The notes under the pieces: model-generated | Seen by the model: only the letters and a program-made list of their open reading frames with translations | What the model was told of the DNA's origin: nothing | Database searches by the model: none | Shown: positions 1 through 8,983 of the stretch, piece after piece | Layout of the letters: every line of letters starts with the position of its first letter | Numbering within the stretch: the stretch's first letter is position 1 | NCBI GenBank assembly: GCA_029933225.1 | Contig: JAOZOO010000010.1 | Span: forward strand, 1 to 47,451 | Direction of reading: 5' to 3' | Length of the DNA stretch: 47,451 nt | Source: Bacteroidales bacterium | GTDB lineage: Bacteria; Bacteroidota; Bacteroidia; Bacteroidales; F082 | Made by a program: the position numbers and the translations under genes

Positions 1-42
1 ATATCCTATATCTTCTAAAAAGATAATCCAAAAGCTAAAAAA

Positions 43-77
43 ATCCGGCAGCACAAATGTGCTGCCGGATTTTTTTT
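43..77. terminator. Bidirectional intrinsic terminator
   Basis: A perfect 12-bp stem (43-54 with 59-70) has a 4-nt loop and is followed by a T run (70-77). An A run (37-43) precedes it, so it can also work on the minus strand. It probably ends a gene lying left of the window and insulates the gene that starts at 199. Confidence 0.9.
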
Positions 78-133
78 ATTCCGGGAACAATGGTTTTCCA
101 ATCTCCAGGAGTTGTTTTATTTCGGTGTATCAG

Positions 134-164
134 TTTGATTTCTGCGATTTATTTTTTATTTTTA
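134..164 (+). promoter_or_regulatory. Bacteroidota-type promoter for the first secreted protein
   Basis: TTTG at 134-137, a 19-nt spacer, then TATTTTTA at 157-164, which matches the TAnnTTTG -7 box except for the last base. Transcription would start near 171, about 28 nt before the ATG at 199. Confidence 0.5.
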
Positions 165-198
165 CGATGAAATTGAGAATCACCAAAAATCGTATATC

Positions 199-1134
199 AT
201 GAAAAAGAATTTACTTCTGATTGTTTTCATTGTTTTTGTTTTTGGTTTAAATGCTCAAAAGCAGTTAGAGAATCCTGGTTTTGAAAACTGGGAGCCGATT
301 GCTTTCGGACCGGTGCCTGAACCGGTAAACTGGAATTCGGTTAGAACGGCAACCCCCGAAAACCTGGCCAAACTGGCCCCTGCCGTATGGGACAGCAGTG
401 GGGATGCCCACAGCGGAAACTATTCGGTTTACCTCGTCAACATAAGTACATTTAGTATTGTCGCTACCGGATCCTTAACAAGCGGAAGGCTGTTTGCAAG
501 TGTACAGCCGGAGAAAGGGTTTACATTCACTGATATTCACGATCCGGAATTTAATATGCCTTTAACACATCGTCCGGATAGTATCACCGGCTGGTACAAA
601 TGTAACCCGCAGCCTGGTGATTTCCCAACTCTTAAAATGGTATTACACAGTGATTCTGCCAACTTCCCCACAACCGATTCGAGCAATTGGATTGGCTATG
701 CGTTTTATCCTCTTTCAATTACCGCTGTTGAAACCTGGACACGCTTTTCTTTCCCCATCCATTATCTGAAAGAAGGTAATCCGGAATATGTTCTGCTGAT
801 GCTCACTGCCGGAAACGGAACTTCGGCCATTGCCGGGAGTGAAGCATGGTTCGATGATCTGGAATTGATTTACAACGGGACAGGCGTCGATGAATTAACG
901 GCAAGCGACTTTAACGTTTATGTAAATCATAAAAATTTAACGGTTTATATTGATGATAACCGAAACAGTCCCGTACGGTTACAGATGCTGGATATGACAG
1001 GCAGGCAGGTTTTTGTTGCCAATATGATAACCGGAAAACAGCACCGGTTTCACATTGATGTGCCGACCGGGATTTATGTAGTGGTGGCAACTGTTGAACG
1101 GAAAATGCTGACGCAAAAGATTTTCATCAAATAG
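199..1134 (+). CDS. Secreted PCMD-like protein with T9SS sorting tail (paralogue 1)
   Basis: This 311-residue protein has a signal peptide (residues 1-19, ending LNAQ). Residues 20-230 resemble the Bacteroidota PCMD domain (putative carbohydrate metabolism domain): NPGFENWE near the N-terminus, AHSGNYS, a DSITGWYK segment, and GSEAWFDDLELIYNG at the end. The last ~80 residues look like a T9SS type A sorting domain (LQMLDMTGRQVF, PTGIYVVV, terminal KIFIK), but the usual YPNP motif is replaced by VYVNHKNL. It is a close paralogue of the next gene, with matching blocks along the whole length, so a tandem duplication is clear. It is probably exported across the outer membrane and surface-attached or released. 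Its ligand or substrate is unknown; the carbohydrate link comes only from the family name. Confidence 0.75.
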   Translation: MKKNLLLIVFIVFVFGLNAQKQLENPGFENWEPIAFGPVPEPVNWNSVRTATPENLAKLAPAVWDSSGDAHSGNYSVYLVNISTFSIVATGSLTSGRLFASVQPEKGFTFTDIHDPEFNMPLTHRPDSITGWYKCNPQPGDFPTLKMVLHSDSANFPTTDSSNWIGYAFYPLSITAVETWTRFSFPIHYLKEGNPEYVLLMLTAGNGTSAIAGSEAWFDDLELIYNGTGVDELTASDFNVYVNHKNLTVYIDDNRNSPVRLQMLDMTGRQVFVANMITGKQHRFHIDVPTGIYVVVATVERKMLTQKIFIK

Positions 1135-1348
1135 CCGGAATAAGTTAAGATTAACGGTCTTTCGGTTATTAGGCACACATTAAAATAGTCGTGTAAGGAT
1201 CACAATCCCGGAAATTTATTAACCTTTTAATTTATTGAGTATAACCTTATTCAACACGATTATTCTTTATTTAACAGGGTGGCAGGGATAATGCTGTACA
1301 GAATTTTATATTTTTACTCGCTTAAAAAAAGAACCTAAATACAAAATT

Positions 1349-2290
1349 ATGAGAAAAACTTTATTATTATTTACGACCCTTATTCTTTTATTTTCTGGAG
1401 TAAATGCCCAGACACAGCTCGAGAATCCCGGGTTTGAAGACTGGGAAGCCATTGGTATCGGGCCTGTACCGGAACCTGTTAACTGGAACTCACTGCGAAC
1501 GGCCCTGCCGGAATCCCTGGCTAAAGTTTCACCGGCGGTGTGGGACAGTAGCACGGATGCCCACAGTGGAAAATATTCAATATACCTGCATAATGTCAGT
1601 ACATTCGGCATTGTGGCTCCGGGAACAATTACAAACGAAAGGATATTTGCCGATCTGGATCCCAACAAAGGATATACATTTACCGAAGTTAACGATCCGG
1701 ATTTTAACATGCCTTTACCCCATCGACCCGACAGCATTATCGGATGGTTTAAATGCAATCCTACACCCGGCGACTTCGGGACGATCAAAGCGATCCTGCA
1801 TACCGATTCAACAAGTGCTCCGGCTACCGATACTTCTAACTGGGTTGCAGTAGCGTATCATGAGTTTTCGGGCGATCCGGTGACTGAATGGACTCGCTTC
1901 TCGGTTCCGTTTAATTATTATACATCTGACACACCTGATTATATCCTGATCATCATTACTTCGGGTAACGGCGTGACCGCTCTGGACGGCAGTGAAGCGT
2001 GGTTTGACGATCTGGGACTGATCTATAATGACGGGACAGATATCAATGAGATCACGGAAAATGACCTCAAAGTTTACGTAAATCATAAGACACTGACGGT
2101 TTTTATTGATGAAAAACAAAAGGCCACTGTTGGCTTACAGGTGCTGGATATGACAGGCAGACCCGTTTACAGTTCCGACATTGCCTCCGGAATACAAAAT
2201 CAGATACACCTCGATGTGCCAACAGGCGTATATGTTGTGGTCGCCAATATGGGCAGCAAAGTGCTGACCAAAAAGGTTATGATCAGATAG
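1349..2290 (+). CDS. Secreted PCMD-like protein with T9SS sorting tail (paralogue 2)
   Basis: This 313-residue protein starts with a signal peptide (1-21, ending VNAQ) and keeps the same blocks as its upstream paralogue: ENPGFEDWE, PVPEPVNWNS, DAHSGKYS, HRPDSIIGW, GSEAWFDDLGLIYND and the C-terminal MTGRPVY / PTGVYVVV / KVMIR sorting signature. The YPNP motif is again replaced (VYVNHKTL). A gap of 214 nt separates the copies, so each may be expressed on its own. The next gene, a TonB-dependent receptor, begins 49 nt after the stop, which suggests cotranscription. The pair might bind or process a ligand that the receptor imports; that is inference from position only. Confidence 0.75.
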   Translation: MRKTLLLFTTLILLFSGVNAQTQLENPGFEDWEAIGIGPVPEPVNWNSLRTALPESLAKVSPAVWDSSTDAHSGKYSIYLHNVSTFGIVAPGTITNERIFADLDPNKGYTFTEVNDPDFNMPLPHRPDSIIGWFKCNPTPGDFGTIKAILHTDSTSAPATDTSNWVAVAYHEFSGDPVTEWTRFSVPFNYYTSDTPDYILIIITSGNGVTALDGSEAWFDDLGLIYNDGTDINEITENDLKVYVNHKTLTVFIDEKQKATVGLQVLDMTGRPVYSSDIASGIQNQIHLDVPTGVYVVVANMGSKVLTKKVMIR

Positions 2291-2338
2291 CGGATCATTA
2301 TTTGTATTTTGCAGTATTCTTTTTTAAGAACCTTGTTT

Positions 2339-4762
2339 ATGAAACGGTTATTCAAAGCTTTTTTGGTAATCCTGCTGGCAGGCAGCTTTATTCCCGGAAT
2401 TTCACAAAATAATAACACCGGGATTTTTGCAGGACGTGTCATTGATAAGGAAACCGGCGATCCGCTCGTCGGGGCCAATATTTATTTGAAAAAGAATATG
2501 ACCGTCGGAGAAGTGAGTGATTTTAACGGCCACTTTAGTATTGTTTTGTCACCGGGTGATTATTTGTTTACGGTTTCGTTTACCGGCATGAAAACAATAA
2601 ATATTCCGGTAACCATCAAAGCCGGCGAAACAACGTTCAAGAATATCACGATGGAGCCGTTCAGTATCCAGTTCAAAGAGATTGAAATACGGGCAGGGCG
2701 ATTTGACAGAAAAATTGAAGACCAGACGGTTTCGATAGATGTGATGAAACCCCGGATTATTGATGCTAGAAATACCCGTTCGGTGGAAACGGTACTCGAC
2801 ATGAATCCGGGGGTAACCATTCTGAATGAAGAACCACAGATTCGTGGCGGTAGCGGCTTTACCTTCGGTGTGGGCAGCAAAGTAGCCGTTTTTATTGACG
2901 ATCTGCCTATGGTTACCGGCGATGCAGGAAAACCCGACTGGTCTCTGGTTCCTGTCGAGAACATCAAGCAAATTGAAATAGTGAAAGGTGCTTCGTCGGT
3001 TCTTTCCGGTTCGTCGGCGCTTAGTGGAGCCATCTATATCCGGACGAATTACCCGGGCACAAAGCCTTACACCAAGGTGCAGACTTACGCAGGAATGTAC
3101 ACGCCACCACGTGCGCCCGCTGAAAAATGGTGGAACGGCGTAAACTATCTCGGCGGGGCAAGCTTTTTGCATACACGCCGGCTGGGAGAAGGGAATACCG
3201 ATCTGGTCATCGGCGGGATGGTCATGGCCGACCGCAGCTACATAGGTGCTCCCATACCGGGGCCATGGGTCACCAATCCGGGGGATTCAATCAGCGACAG
3301 AGACATGGGTAACAAAAAAGCAAGGTTGAATTTCAAGGTTCGGCGGAGATCGAAGAAAAAACAGGGACTGAATTTCGGTCTGAACGGAAACATCATGATC
3401 AAGCACGAGAGCTCACCTCTGGCGTGGCTTGATGACACGGCAAACTTTTACAGAGGATATCCGGGTGCTGTGCTGCTGGCCAATACAACCACGATGTATT
3501 TTGACCCTTACGTTAATTTTTATTCTAATCTGGGGATCAAGCATCAGTTCACAAACCGGATATTGTATCATAATGCGGATGCTATCAATAACCAATCTAC
3601 ACGGGCATTTATGATATACAACCGCTATCAGTTCAGCAAGAGTTTTAAGAATCTGGGGAACCTGGATTTTATTGCCGGAATAACAAGCAATTACACATAT
3701 TCCAAAGCGAGTATCTATGAAGCGTCGGGTTCCGATGTGAACAGATTATGGAATCTTTCGGCTTATGTGGAGTTCGAGAAGAAGTTCGGAAATGTGTTAA
3801 ATATCTCACTTGGCGGGCGTCTTGAACATTTCAGGTTGAATGATTCTATCCAGGATACACGGCCCATATTCAGGTTTGGCTCATCGCTGAAAGTAGCGCA
3901 GGAAACCTATCTGCGGGCCTCCATCGGCCAGGGATACCGTTTTCCGACCATCACCGAAAGATACATCAAAACATCAGTGGGAAGTTTTGGCGTGTTTAAC
4001 AATCCCGACCTGAAACCTGAATACAGTCTCAATGCCGAAGTCGGGCTGAAGCAGGGTCTAAAATTCAGCAAATTTTACGGTTATTTTGATATTGCTGTTT
4101 TTTACCAGGAATATCAGAATACAATCGAATATCTTTTCGGCTTCTGGGATTCTACTTATACTTTTGCGCTGGCAGGGTTTAAATTTGTAAATACAGGAAA
4201 ATCCCAGATTACTGGTGTGGATATGTCGATAACCGGTCAGGCCAAGTTTGCCGGCTTCTGGCACATCAACCTTTTACTGGGTTATACTTATGTTAAACCC
4301 ATCACACTGGAACCCCATTATATTTTTGCCAGGGATTATAATCCAAGCGGAAGCACTGACTTTAGTTACGAAACAACAAGTGTGGATCCGTCAAAAGGGA
4401 TTCTTAAATACAGATTTCTCTCCACAGCAAAAATGGATTTTGAAATTGGCTATAAACACATCTCATACGGGATAAGTATGCGATATTACAGCAAGATCGT
4501 GAACCTGGACATGGCTATTTTTGATTTTGAAGATGCCACGGAAGCTTCGGGGGGGCTTATCCAGCCGATACTTTACCGGAATTATTTTTACAATCACAAT
4601 AATGGCAACGCCATATTTGATATGCGGTTGAGCTACAACTTTCTTGAGCACCATAAGCTGGCTGTCATTTCCAACAATATCTTTAATCGCTGGTATTCCC
4701 TCCGTCCCCTGAAAGCCGAGCCCATGCGAAATGTTACGCTGCAATATACCTTAACGCTTTAA
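2339..4762 (+). CDS. TonB-dependent outer-membrane receptor
   Basis: This 807-residue protein is taken from the ATG at 2339, where a signal peptide begins (MKRLFKAF...GISQ); an in-frame ATG at 2309 would add ten residues ahead of it. Residues ~25-110 form a carboxypeptidase-regulatory-like beta sandwich (FAGRVIDKETGDPLVGANIY). Residues ~115-225 are the plug (PQIRGGSGFTFGVGSKVAVF; IEIVKGASSVLSGSSALSGA). The rest is a beta-barrel ending in LQYTLTL, with aromatic-rich alternating strands. Such receptors import large or scarce ligands across the outer membrane using TonB/ExbBD energy. No SusD partner is adjacent. The neighbours are two secreted PCMD-like proteins upstream and a small barrel protein 11 nt downstream, probably one operon. 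The ligand is unknown. Confidence 0.9.
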   Translation: MKRLFKAFLVILLAGSFIPGISQNNNTGIFAGRVIDKETGDPLVGANIYLKKNMTVGEVSDFNGHFSIVLSPGDYLFTVSFTGMKTINIPVTIKAGETTFKNITMEPFSIQFKEIEIRAGRFDRKIEDQTVSIDVMKPRIIDARNTRSVETVLDMNPGVTILNEEPQIRGGSGFTFGVGSKVAVFIDDLPMVTGDAGKPDWSLVPVENIKQIEIVKGASSVLSGSSALSGAIYIRTNYPGTKPYTKVQTYAGMYTPPRAPAEKWWNGVNYLGGASFLHTRRLGEGNTDLVIGGMVMADRSYIGAPIPGPWVTNPGDSISDRDMGNKKARLNFKVRRRSKKKQGLNFGLNGNIMIKHESSPLAWLDDTANFYRGYPGAVLLANTTTMYFDPYVNFYSNLGIKHQFTNRILYHNADAINNQSTRAFMIYNRYQFSKSFKNLGNLDFIAGITSNYTYSKASIYEASGSDVNRLWNLSAYVEFEKKFGNVLNISLGGRLEHFRLNDSIQDTRPIFRFGSSLKVAQETYLRASIGQGYRFPTITERYIKTSVGSFGVFNNPDLKPEYSLNAEVGLKQGLKFSKFYGYFDIAVFYQEYQNTIEYLFGFWDSTYTFALAGFKFVNTGKSQITGVDMSITGQAKFAGFWHINLLLGYTYVKPITLEPHYIFARDYNPSGSTDFSYETTSVDPSKGILKYRFLSTAKMDFEIGYKHISYGISMRYYSKIVNLDMAIFDFEDATEASGGLIQPILYRNYFYNHNNGNAIFDMRLSYNFLEHHKLAVISNNIFNRWYSLRPLKAEPMRNVTLQYTLTL

Positions 4763-4773
4763 ATCAGTTCTTT

Positions 4774-5538
4774 ATGAAAAAACTTGCTCTTGTTTTAATG
4801 ACCCTTCTTCTTGCAGGGATATTTGGTCAGATTACCGCACAAAAAGAATTTCAGTTTCCCGATTCGGTCAAATACAGGAAAAATGTGATCCGCTGGAACC
4901 TTACGCCCATGCTTTTATGGAGTAACAAAAATGTAAATATCAGTTACGAGCGTGTGCTGAAACCATACCGTTCGTTTTCAGTCAATGCCGGGTATTTTGA
5001 ATTGCCTTCACTGACAAAAGGATTACTTGACAGCCTGAACATACAACGCTCCCAAAAAAAATGGGGGCTTTCCGTTTCGGGTGATTACCGTTTTTATTTT
5101 CATAAACGAAACAGACGCATGGCTCCCGACGGACTATACTGGGGTGTTTATGGTTCGTATCATCACTATCAGTTCCAGAATGATATCGTTGTGTTAAACA
5201 GCCCGGAAATAGAAGGAGTGTTGAACTTTGGAGCCAAATTGAATATTTTCAGCGGAGGTGTCGAACTGGGCTATCAGTTCATCATCAGGGAACGGTTATC
5301 CATTGATCTGGTTTTTATGGGGCCTTCACTTTCCGTTTATTCAACAAACATGACGTTGGGTGGCGATATAGATTACGACAAAGAAAGTGAGTATTTGCAG
5401 GCAATATATGACATCCTTTCCAGTACCATTCCCGGTTTTAATCAACTGGTAAAGGACCAAACGGTTAGTTCCAGCGGCGCAAACTTCAGCATGGGTTTTG
5501 GGTTAAGATATCTTATTCAGATCGGCTACCGGTTCTGA
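4774..5538 (+). CDS. Small outer-membrane beta-barrel protein, DUF3575-like
   Basis: This 254-residue protein has a signal peptide (1-22, ending ITAQ). The mature part alternates polar and hydrophobic residues in strands (VIRWNLTPMLLWSNKNVNISYERVL; GLRYLIQIGYRF) and ends in an aromatic residue, as expected for a Bacteroidota outer-membrane barrel. The segment NLTPML...NVNISYER resembles the DUF3575/OmpA-like barrel group. It begins 11 nt after the TonB-dependent receptor and is probably translated from the same mRNA. Its role is unknown; it may accompany the receptor or act as a structural porin-like protein. Confidence 0.65.
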   Translation: MKKLALVLMTLLLAGIFGQITAQKEFQFPDSVKYRKNVIRWNLTPMLLWSNKNVNISYERVLKPYRSFSVNAGYFELPSLTKGLLDSLNIQRSQKKWGLSVSGDYRFYFHKRNRRMAPDGLYWGVYGSYHHYQFQNDIVVLNSPEIEGVLNFGAKLNIFSGGVELGYQFIIRERLSIDLVFMGPSLSVYSTNMTLGGDIDYDKESEYLQAIYDILSSTIPGFNQLVKDQTVSSSGANFSMGFGLRYLIQIGYRF

Positions 5539-5636
5539 CGTTCCGGGGTGCAGGTTGCGATGAACTATCTTCTGATTTTCTATTTTCTGCCACAGGATTG
5601 CTTTGATTGAAGCTGTCCGAAATAATCAATAGGCGG

Positions 5637-8291
5637 TCAGTCAATCTTATAATTAAACACGGTATTATCCGAGGAGGTAACCAGGTTGATCACCCCGTCA
5701 CGGTTCAGGCTGCCGACCGTAAACGGATTTTTACCCACCAGGCCCGAACCGATCAAAGGATGCCCTGTTTTGTCGAAAAGGAAAACCGTATTTTCCTTGC
5801 TGCTGACAATGCCGAGGACATTCTGATGTTTCCCCAACCGGAAAAACACCGGCTTAATGGTGATCTCCGAAGGAAACTGATAAGTGAACAAAACATCTTT
5901 GAACCGGTTGAACACCTCTAGCCTGTTGCCGTCAACAAAAATAAAATCCTTGTCGCCATTGCCGTTGAAGTCCTGATATAAAAAGAAATGATCGGGTGCG
6001 AACTTATCCAGTTCCGTTTTCTTTACATCTCCGTTTCTTGAAATATATACCAGCCGTCCGTCTTTGTCTGTGGTCAGGATGATGCCTTTGCTGTTGGTTT
6101 TGTTAATGTAGTAATCGGAGTTGGCGGCTTTATCCGGATTTTCTTTTAATGCGATCCTTGTCTCCCCTCTTCTGTTCACAATCCTAATGTTATTGTCTTC
6201 ATCGGTGATGATGATGTAATCTTTATTTCCGGCCACAAGCCGCGTGACGGGTACAATTACTATTTGTTTCATCCTCGGGTTTTTCCATCCTTCCACCGGT
6301 TTTCCGTTCAGATGATAGTTGTGTATCTTTTTGTCGGCCTGTGCAATGAGTATGCGGTAATCTTTTTTACCGTTGTAATCAAACACGCTGATGCCGTTGG
6401 TCGCATAAGGATTCAGCTTTTTCGGATATCCGGTTACCGCATCTCCGTTTTTGTCAATCAGGTAGATAAAATCTTTGGTATTGAACAGGTACTGGATTTT
6501 TCCGTTCTTGTAATAATCCACCTGGTAAATCCTACTCAGCGGCAAGGCATCAATCCGCTTTTTCCACAAAATTCTGCCGTCGGTACTGATCAGGTACATA
6601 TTTGCCCGGACGTCAAAAACGATCACGTTGTAGGTCCGGGTCTTATGATCTCTCACAAGATAAGGTTTGCCCGCAATCTCATCATCCAACTGAACTTTCC
6701 ACAAAGCCAGGTTCTCCTCTTTCAATGACTCGCTGAAACGAAAATAAAAACTGGTGTAGAACAGCGTGTCCGAAGCGCTGAACTGAAATGAGGCTCCCTG
6801 GAGATTATTTAAAAGGAGCTCATTCTTTTTCATTGTGTTTAAAGCGGATTTGTTCAGGTAATTTGCCAGCGATGCCTGAATACTTTTGGGACGGAAATAA
6901 AACAACAGGTTGGACGCATCCCAGATATTGTCGGAGAACTGGACGAAGTTCTCATTCATATCCATCGTTTTGCCCGATTCATACAACCGTATCAGTTTTT
7001 TCATATCTCCCGGGGAGTTTCCGAAAACAATAAAATCATCCAGCACGCAGAACCATGTATTTTCAATGTTTCCAAATGCAGCACCAAACAAACCCGGGAT
7101 AAGGTTTCGCAGACCTGTATTTTTTATTTCATGTCCGTCATAATTTTCCTTGCCGGTTTTCCCCGACAGGGCCGATATCTTGTTTAGAATCTGTTTTGCA
7201 GCACCGGGATTCCGTGTTTTTAAAAGGAACCAACAGTTTGTCCTGACCGTGCTTTGATTATAAGCATTTGAAACCAGCGCTACCTCCGGCCCGGAAACTT
7301 CGAGCAATTTGATTATTTGTTCTCTTAAAGCCGGTTTGAAAGCATTTAGTTTTTCCTGGTTCACTGCTTTTTTCAGATCATCAAATTCCAGGTCAATCAG
7401 AAAGTTGGTGTTGAACGGGGCGATGCCGAAGACCTGAATATTTTCCTGTTTTGAAGACCGGAACCCTGTAAGATAATTGCCGGGTGCGGCATAGCTGAAA
7501 CCACTCATCAACAGTTCATCGTTTTTGACGATCAGGTCGGTCTCGCCCCATTGGGCCAGTTTACCAATCCATCGAAAAACATCTTCTCCCGTTACATTCA
7601 GCCAGGGCTTGAAAAGTGAAGCAAATCGTGAATAGTGAATAAATATACGCGCATCCACTTTTTTACCCGCCATTTTTTGCAATTGCACAAATGACTTGTT
7701 CTCACTGAAATGTGGCGTATCCGAACGTTTTTCCGCCACTGCACGCTGGAGCAGTTTTTCATCGGTTGAAAGAAAAACCAGATTATGTTTTACTGTAAAA
7801 TAAACACCGGGAGTCAGCGAATCCAGGCGTACCCTCACAAGCTCCTGTCGCTGATCAATAAATGAAACTTTGTAATGCCGCTCGAGACGGGTTTTCAGCA
7901 GTCCCGTACTCACCTCATTTGCCGGCTGGAAAATAAAAAGCCACCGCACCTCATTATTTGCGGCATCGAATGATGCGGATATGAGCAACGGAGAATTGAA
8001 TATTTTCGAAAGCTTCGTATCTGTGCTGAAAAGACTGTCGGCAGTCTCGATTCGCCGGATCAGATTTTTCAGATTTTCATTTTTAAAAAAAGATTTTCTG
8101 ATCTTGCTGTCTTTTCCAAACTTTGAGAAAATACGCTGGGGCCTGTCAATCTGCACGATCAACCCGGCATCATTGGGAACATACCGCCATCCATTGTTTT
8201 TTTCAAATGAGGGATTAGAAAACCAATAGTAAACACCCGCTGCAATAATCAGCAGGACAAGAGGTACCCATATGGCTGCTTTTTTACCCAT
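5637..8291 (-). CDS. Membrane-anchored protein with DUF3352-like and propeller-like regions
   Basis: The start at 8291 gives 884 residues. An ATG nine codons earlier (8318) overlaps a TAnnTTTG promoter box at 8316-8323, so it is unlikely to be used. Residues 3-22 are one N-terminal membrane helix (AAIWVPLVLLIIAAGVYYWF), placing the bulk in the periplasm. Residues ~35-530 resemble DUF3352-type proteins (WRYVPNDAGLIVQIDRP near the start). Residues ~560-880 hold repeated short blades such as KTRTYNVIVFDVRANMYLIS, DYNGKKDYRILIAQADKKIH and DFNGNGDKDFIFVDGNRLEV, typical of FG-GAP or PQQ-like propellers; several carry D-x-N-G calcium-type loops. It lies convergent to the barrel gene at 4774 with a 98-nt gap. 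Function unknown; the two folds suggest a periplasmic scaffold or sensor. Confidence 0.65.
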   Translation of the reverse strand: MGKKAAIWVPLVLLIIAAGVYYWFSNPSFEKNNGWRYVPNDAGLIVQIDRPQRIFSKFGKDSKIRKSFFKNENLKNLIRRIETADSLFSTDTKLSKIFNSPLLISASFDAANNEVRWLFIFQPANEVSTGLLKTRLERHYKVSFIDQRQELVRVRLDSLTPGVYFTVKHNLVFLSTDEKLLQRAVAEKRSDTPHFSENKSFVQLQKMAGKKVDARIFIHYSRFASLFKPWLNVTGEDVFRWIGKLAQWGETDLIVKNDELLMSGFSYAAPGNYLTGFRSSKQENIQVFGIAPFNTNFLIDLEFDDLKKAVNQEKLNAFKPALREQIIKLLEVSGPEVALVSNAYNQSTVRTNCWFLLKTRNPGAAKQILNKISALSGKTGKENYDGHEIKNTGLRNLIPGLFGAAFGNIENTWFCVLDDFIVFGNSPGDMKKLIRLYESGKTMDMNENFVQFSDNIWDASNLLFYFRPKSIQASLANYLNKSALNTMKKNELLLNNLQGASFQFSASDTLFYTSFYFRFSESLKEENLALWKVQLDDEIAGKPYLVRDHKTRTYNVIVFDVRANMYLISTDGRILWKKRIDALPLSRIYQVDYYKNGKIQYLFNTKDFIYLIDKNGDAVTGYPKKLNPYATNGISVFDYNGKKDYRILIAQADKKIHNYHLNGKPVEGWKNPRMKQIVIVPVTRLVAGNKDYIIITDEDNNIRIVNRRGETRIALKENPDKAANSDYYINKTNSKGIILTTDKDGRLVYISRNGDVKKTELDKFAPDHFFLYQDFNGNGDKDFIFVDGNRLEVFNRFKDVLFTYQFPSEITIKPVFFRLGKHQNVLGIVSSKENTVFLFDKTGHPLIGSGLVGKNPFTVGSLNRDGVINLVTSSDNTVFNYKID

Positions 8292-8315
8292 TTCAATCTT
8301 TTTCCTTACTCCATT

Positions 8316-8323
8316 CAAAGGTA
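8316..8323 (-). promoter_or_regulatory. -7 promoter box for the propeller-protein gene
   Basis: The minus strand reads TACCTTTG here, a full match to TAnnTTTG. Transcription would begin near 8309, inside the first nine codons of the longest reading frame, which supports the start codon at 8291. Confidence 0.5.
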
Positions 8324-8386
8324 AAGATTATCCGGGTGCATTCAGATAGCAAGAGGGTAGATATTTAACAAGTGTTTGTTAACTAT

Positions 8387-8983
8387 TCAAAACTCAATCT
8401 TCATCTGAATATTGAAATTGAACGACCGGCGGTGAAGGGGGGTAAGGCCGTGCTCCCGGATGGCCAGTTTGTGCTCCATTGTGGGATAACCCTTGTTGTT
8501 CTTCCAATTGTAATGTGGCCAGGTTTCCCCTGCTTTCAGCATATACTCATCGCGGTGTGTCTTGGCCAGCACCGATGCAGCGGCAATGGGCAGAAACCTG
8601 CCGTCGCCTTTCACAAAGCACTTGTGCGGAATGCCTTTATAAGGTTTGAAACGGTTGCCGTCAATCAGCAAAAATTCCGGTTTTACTTTTAACTGATCCA
8701 CAGCGAGATGCATGGCCCTGATGGAGGCATTCAATATGTTTATCTCATCGATTTCGGGAGCGTCAACCCGGGCCACGGCCCACGCAACGGCTTCTTCTTC
8801 AATTATTATGCGCAACTTATCCCTTACTTTTTTCGACAATTCTTTTGAATCATTGAGTTCAGGATAGCTAAAACCAGGAGGCAAAATTACTGCTGCAGCA
8901 AACACCGGCCCCGCAATGCATCCGCGCCCGGCTTCATCGCAACCGGCCTCGATCAGGTTTTTATTGTAGCCATTCAGGAGCAT
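8387..8983 (-). CDS. rnhB: Ribonuclease HII
   Basis: This 198-residue enzyme cleaves the RNA strand of RNA-DNA hybrids, including single ribonucleotides in DNA. All four acidic metal ligands are visible: D16 and E17 in AGCDEAGRG, D108 in LLIDGNRF, and D127 in KGDGRFLPIAAASVLAKTHRD. Length and motif order are normal for the family. Its 5' end overlaps the 3' end of the DUF6427 gene by 23 nt in a different frame, so the two are translationally coupled. Alternative in-frame starts further in would cut the first conserved strand. Confidence 0.95.
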   Translation of the reverse strand: MLLNGYNKNLIEAGCDEAGRGCIAGPVFAAAVILPPGFSYPELNDSKELSKKVRDKLRIIIEEEAVAWAVARVDAPEIDEINILNASIRAMHLAVDQLKVKPEFLLIDGNRFKPYKGIPHKCFVKGDGRFLPIAAASVLAKTHRDEYMLKAGETWPHYNWKNNKGYPTMEHKLAIREHGLTPLHRRSFNFNIQMKIEF

